NCBI RefSeq assembly: GCF_937874145.1
Contig: NZ_CALNBI010000411.1
Location: 1-8,035, forward strand
Direction of reading: 5' to 3'
DNA: 8,035 nucleotides
Source of the DNA: an uncultured Chitinophaga sp.
GTDB taxonomy: Bacteria > Bacteroidota > Bacteroidia > Chitinophagales > Chitinophagaceae
This document shows, one piece after another, positions 6,801-8,035 of this stretch. The notes beneath the pieces are model-generated. The model was not told the DNA's origin, made no database searches, and saw nothing but the letters and a program-made list of their open reading frames with translations. Position 1 is the first letter of the stretch. Every line of letters begins with the position of its first letter. The translations under genes were made by a program, and so were the position numbers.

Positions 6801-6976
6801 CGGGGCTCGGCCACGCCGTTGACGGGGAAGGTCTGCTGGCCCAGTACGGCGCCGGCCGGCAGTAAAGCCGGCAGACTGCATACTGCGCCGATGGCCCACC
6901 GCGTTATGAAATGGCGGCGATGCTGCTTCCCCGGCTCCGGCAAATGCGCGCCGGCAGGAAATTGAGTTGCTTTCAT
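3869..6976 (-). CDS. Large exported tandem amidohydrolase (two modules, C-terminal one catalytic)
   Basis: This 1035-residue protein is the first gene of the operon. The N-terminus has a long polar region with RRHFI (20-24) before a hydrophobic stretch (27-46) ending near VLG|QQ, resembling a Tat signal. Module 1 (about 62-450) begins YAFTHATIVKD and has the composite-domain end VGTLDAGKLANFLI (415-428), but the metal motif reads FIDLYSDYG (117-125) with Tyr and Asp in place of both His. A beta-rich linker (about 456-590, beginning GWHDLRGKYDIVLTN) follows. Module 2 (about 591-965) starts DILIRNATVW and has an intact set: H653 and H655 (DEHSH), K735 (FIKFALGEN), H805 (CHSY), H831 (FTHILEG) and D885 or D886 (NSDDAEM), closing with VGSIKTGKDADVVLW (929-943). 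The tail is helical, basic, then His-rich. It is probably a periplasmic metal-dependent hydrolase, possibly acting on cyclic amide or peptide-like substrates; the substrate is not deducible. Confidence 0.93.
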   Translation of the reverse strand: MKATQFPAGAHLPEPGKQHRRHFITRWAIGAVCSLPALLPAGAVLGQQTFPVNGVAEPREGCYAFTHATIVKDAKTTLKDATLVIRDGKIIAAGAGAAVPKDAVVIDCQGKFIYPSFIDLYSDYGMPSVSRGGGGRGSQQFVSNTKGAYNWNQSVKPEVNAVQLFGADAAKAKSLREQGFGAVLTHQHDGIARGTGALVTLAADRENKTIIREKASSHYSFDKGSSSQDYPSSLMGAIALLRQQYLDAQWYKGNPSAEGVNLSLQAWNDQQNLVHIFDANDKWNVLRADKIGDEFGVQYVIRAGGNEYQRIPEMKAAKASFIVPLNFPAAMDVEDPADARFVALADMKHWELAPSNPAAFEKAGIPFALTGAEVKDAKTFFSNLRKAIENGLSEQKALEALTQAPASILKVADKVGTLDAGKLANFLITSGPIFEENTVLYQNWVQGNKYQLKEEGWHDLRGKYDIVLTNTYGTATYPVEIKGSAGAPSIVNKDTIPGKIEVAGPLVTIIVNNNKDNSSQLRLSGAIRFMQGAMTTMRGSGTDDKGLPVTWEAVQTSTHVAKADTAKKKPAAAPGKIYFPFVGYGFEEMPQRQDILIRNATVWTNEKDGKIEGADVLIRNGKIAQVGKGLNAGGARVIDGTGKHLTPGILDEHSHIAISRGVNEGTQSVTSEVRIADVVNPDDVNIYRQLSGGVTSTHLLHGSANTIGGQSQLIKLRWGANAEGLKFGGTDGFIKFALGENVKQSNWNLPARVRFPQTRMGVEQVLVDAFTRARDYEKAGPNKRRDLELDALVEILNKKRFVTCHSYVQSEINMLMKVADRFNFRINTFTHILEGYKVADKMKEHGAGGSTFADWWAYKMEVIDAIPQNATIMQRVGVTTAINSDDAEMARRLNQEAAKSVKYGGMEEELALKMVTLHPAQLLHVSDRVGSIKTGKDADVVLWSDHPLSIYAKAEQTIVDGIVYFDRARDLELRSRIAAERNRLIAKMIGEKKKGGPVQKAVPSREEIYHCEDLQAGHQHHILNDVEDHHHENIQ

Positions 6977-7177
6977 GGCAGGTTGATTAAGATACGTTTA
7001 GATGATGGCTGAATACGATATGGCCGCCGGCACAGGTTCAGATCTGGAAAAAGCACGGCAATCCCGTTACAATACAGCTACAAGTGTTAAATTTAATAAA
7101 TGATTATCCGCTGAACCTACTATTTTAGTATAAATTTTTATAAGCGGTATCTACCAGGTATTAACACGGCATCAGAT
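6977..7177. promoter_or_regulatory. Divergent intergenic region between the amidohydrolase operon and the Spy-like gene
   Basis: These 201 bases separate two divergently transcribed genes, so promoters for both should lie here. The half next to the plus-strand gene (7085-7145) is markedly AT-rich. It contains the perfect 14-base palindrome TATAAA-TT-TTTATA (7129-7142), and an inverted pair CCGCT (7108-7112) / AGCGG (7143-7147) brackets this segment. I found no clean TTTG...TAnnTTTG promoter pair on either strand, only single-mismatch candidates, so no transcription start is assigned. Neither start codon has an obvious Shine-Dalgarno sequence. Confidence 0.5.
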
Positions 7178-7603
7178 ATGAAAAACAGGATTATGCTCAT
7201 GACGCTCCTGCTCGCGGCCTTCACCTTCGCAGCGCAGGCACAGGATTCGACGCACGCCCGCGGCCACCGCTGGGATGCTGCAGGCAAGGCCGACAAGATG
7301 AGCGACAAGCTCTACCGCGAGCTCGGCCTTTCCAAAGAACAGCGCAAAGCCATTTACGATATCAATGAAGACATCGCCCGCAAGCGCGACGCCACCAAAA
7401 AGGACGCTTCCATCAGCTCCCGCCAGCGCATGCAGGTTTACCAGCAGCTGGATACCGAGCGCAACCGCCGCTTCCGGGAAGTGCTGTCGCCTTCGCAGTA
7501 TAAGAAATGGAACGATTGGGAACTGATGAAGAAAGGCGATATGGAGAAGAAAATGGACCGCAAGCAGGACAAGAAGGAGGCGCGCAAAACTTCCAACGGA
7601 TGA
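7178..7603 (+). CDS. Small exported helical protein, Spy/CpxP-like
   Basis: This 141-residue protein has a clear signal peptide (MKNRIMLMTLLLAAFTFAAQA, cleaved before Q22-D23), so it is periplasmic or otherwise exported. The mature part is almost entirely charged helix. Residues 40-70 (DKMSDKLYRELGLSKEQRKA onward) match the 'LxLTxEQ...I..I' repeat of Spy/CpxP-type periplasmic chaperones, in which helices cradle unfolded proteins. A second such unit is at 86-115 (VYQQLDTERNRRFREVLSPS, then QYKKW). The last 25 residues are dominated by Lys, Asp, Glu and Arg. It lacks cysteines. The ATG at 7178 is the only start that includes the signal peptide. Its stop overlaps the start of the downstream kinase gene. 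The family call comes from pattern and length and is moderate; a chaperone or envelope-stress role is inference, and the genes around it do not define its job. Confidence 0.8.
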   Translation: MKNRIMLMTLLLAAFTFAAQAQDSTHARGHRWDAAGKADKMSDKLYRELGLSKEQRKAIYDINEDIARKRDATKKDASISSRQRMQVYQQLDTERNRRFREVLSPSQYKKWNDWELMKKGDMEKKMDRKQDKKEARKTSNG

Positions 7604-8035
7604 GCGTAACCCAACGCTCGGATGCGGAAGCCATCTACCTGCATGCCGTTGCCGCCGTGCAGCCGCGCAATTTCGTGCCGCTCAATTTATCTGTCCCTCC
7701 TCCCGGAAACGGGCGCATCTTCCTCCTGGCCGCCGGCAAAGCGGCCGCAGCCATGGCTTATGAAGCCGAACACATCCTGGGCGACCGGCTGAACCACGGT
7801 TTTGCGGTATCCAGTCACGCGCCGGCAGCATTTCCTTTGCAAAAAACAGAACTCATCACGGCGGGGCATCCCGTCCCGGATATCAACAGCATCATCGCCG
7901 GCACCACCATGCTGCAGCTGGCGGCAGGCCTGAAGCCCGGCGATCATGTAGTCTTCCTACTTTCCGGCGGCGCTTCCGCCCTGCTGGCCGATGTACCGGA
8001 AGGCGCGTCGATGGAAGAGCTGCAGCTCGCATTCC
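7600..8035 (+). CDS. Glycerate 2-kinase, type-2 / MOFRL family, N-terminal part
   Basis: The frame opens at an ATG that overlaps the preceding stop (ATGA, 7600-7603) and stays open to the window end, giving 145 codons of a protein normally about 420-450 residues. The translation begins MSVTQRSDAEAIYLHAVAAV. It contains LLAAGKAAAAMA (residues 42-53, the conserved AGKAA(A/G)xMA phosphate-binding motif), TAGHPVPD (88-95, the GHPxPD motif), and VVFLLSGGASALL (117-129, the LxSGGxSAL motif), followed by ELQ near the edge. These identify the GckA/TtuD-type ATP-dependent glycerate kinases, which phosphorylate D-glycerate to 2-phosphoglycerate in glycerate, tartrate or serine-cycle metabolism. The ATGA overlap indicates translational coupling to the Spy-like gene. 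The family is secure; the gene symbol is left blank because gckA and ttuD are both used for it. Confidence 0.93.
   Translation, partial: MSVTQRSDAEAIYLHAVAAVQPRNFVPLNLSVPPPGNGRIFLLAAGKAAAAMAYEAEHILGDRLNHGFAVSSHAPAAFPLQKTELITAGHPVPDINSIIAGTTMLQLAAGLKPGDHVVFLLSGGASALLADVPEGASMEELQLAF

Noticed and set aside
4205..6865. An 886-codon open frame on the plus strand, unusually long
   Set aside because: It lies wholly antisense to the tandem amidohydrolase gene, whose translation shows clear family motifs. The plus-strand translation is rich in His, Gly, Arg and Phe with no recognisable domain. It is a mirror of GC-rich codon usage.
7687..7947. An 86-codon minus-strand frame
   Set aside because: It is antisense to the glycerate kinase gene, whose plus-strand frame carries three conserved family motifs.

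Overview
The window looks like a chromosomal stretch of a Bacteroidota bacterium, most likely a fairly GC-rich member of the Chitinophagaceae (Chitinophaga-like). This placement is inference. It rests on secreted proteins that mature at Ala|Gln just after the signal peptide, start codons with weak or no Shine-Dalgarno sequence, and a paired arrangement of secreted amidohydrolase genes of the kind seen in this phylum. No 16S or other direct marker is present.

Layout. Positions 1-1044 (+) hold the 3' four-fifths of tyrS, closed by a textbook terminator at 1082-1115. Converging on it from the minus strand is a three-gene run, transcribed 2438 to 1116: a single-domain rhodanese (2085-2438), a 71-residue small protein (1819-2034), and a 223-residue protein (1116-1787) with a PARP-like ADP-ribosyltransferase signature. 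The last two have the size, order and spacing of an antitoxin-toxin pair. They are AT-richer than their surroundings and are the most novel part of the window.

Positions 2566-6976 (-) hold two exported amidohydrolase-like proteins separated by one base. The first (1035 aa) carries two amidohydrolase modules joined by a beta-rich linker, and the second (433 aa) carries one. Only the C-terminal module of the large protein keeps the canonical HxH metal site and the other active-site residues. The other two modules have lost HxH, so the operon looks like one catalytic unit with two degenerate partners. A strong terminator at 2512-2539 ends it.

A 201-bp divergent intergenic region (6977-7177) separates this operon from a plus-strand pair: a small exported helical Spy/CpxP-like protein (7178-7603), and the start of a type-2 (MOFRL family) glycerate kinase (7600 to the window end). 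The two are joined by an ATGA start/stop overlap.

No tRNA, rRNA, CRISPR array, insertion sequence or phage gene was seen. Every stretch over about 50 bases without a gene is described as a feature.
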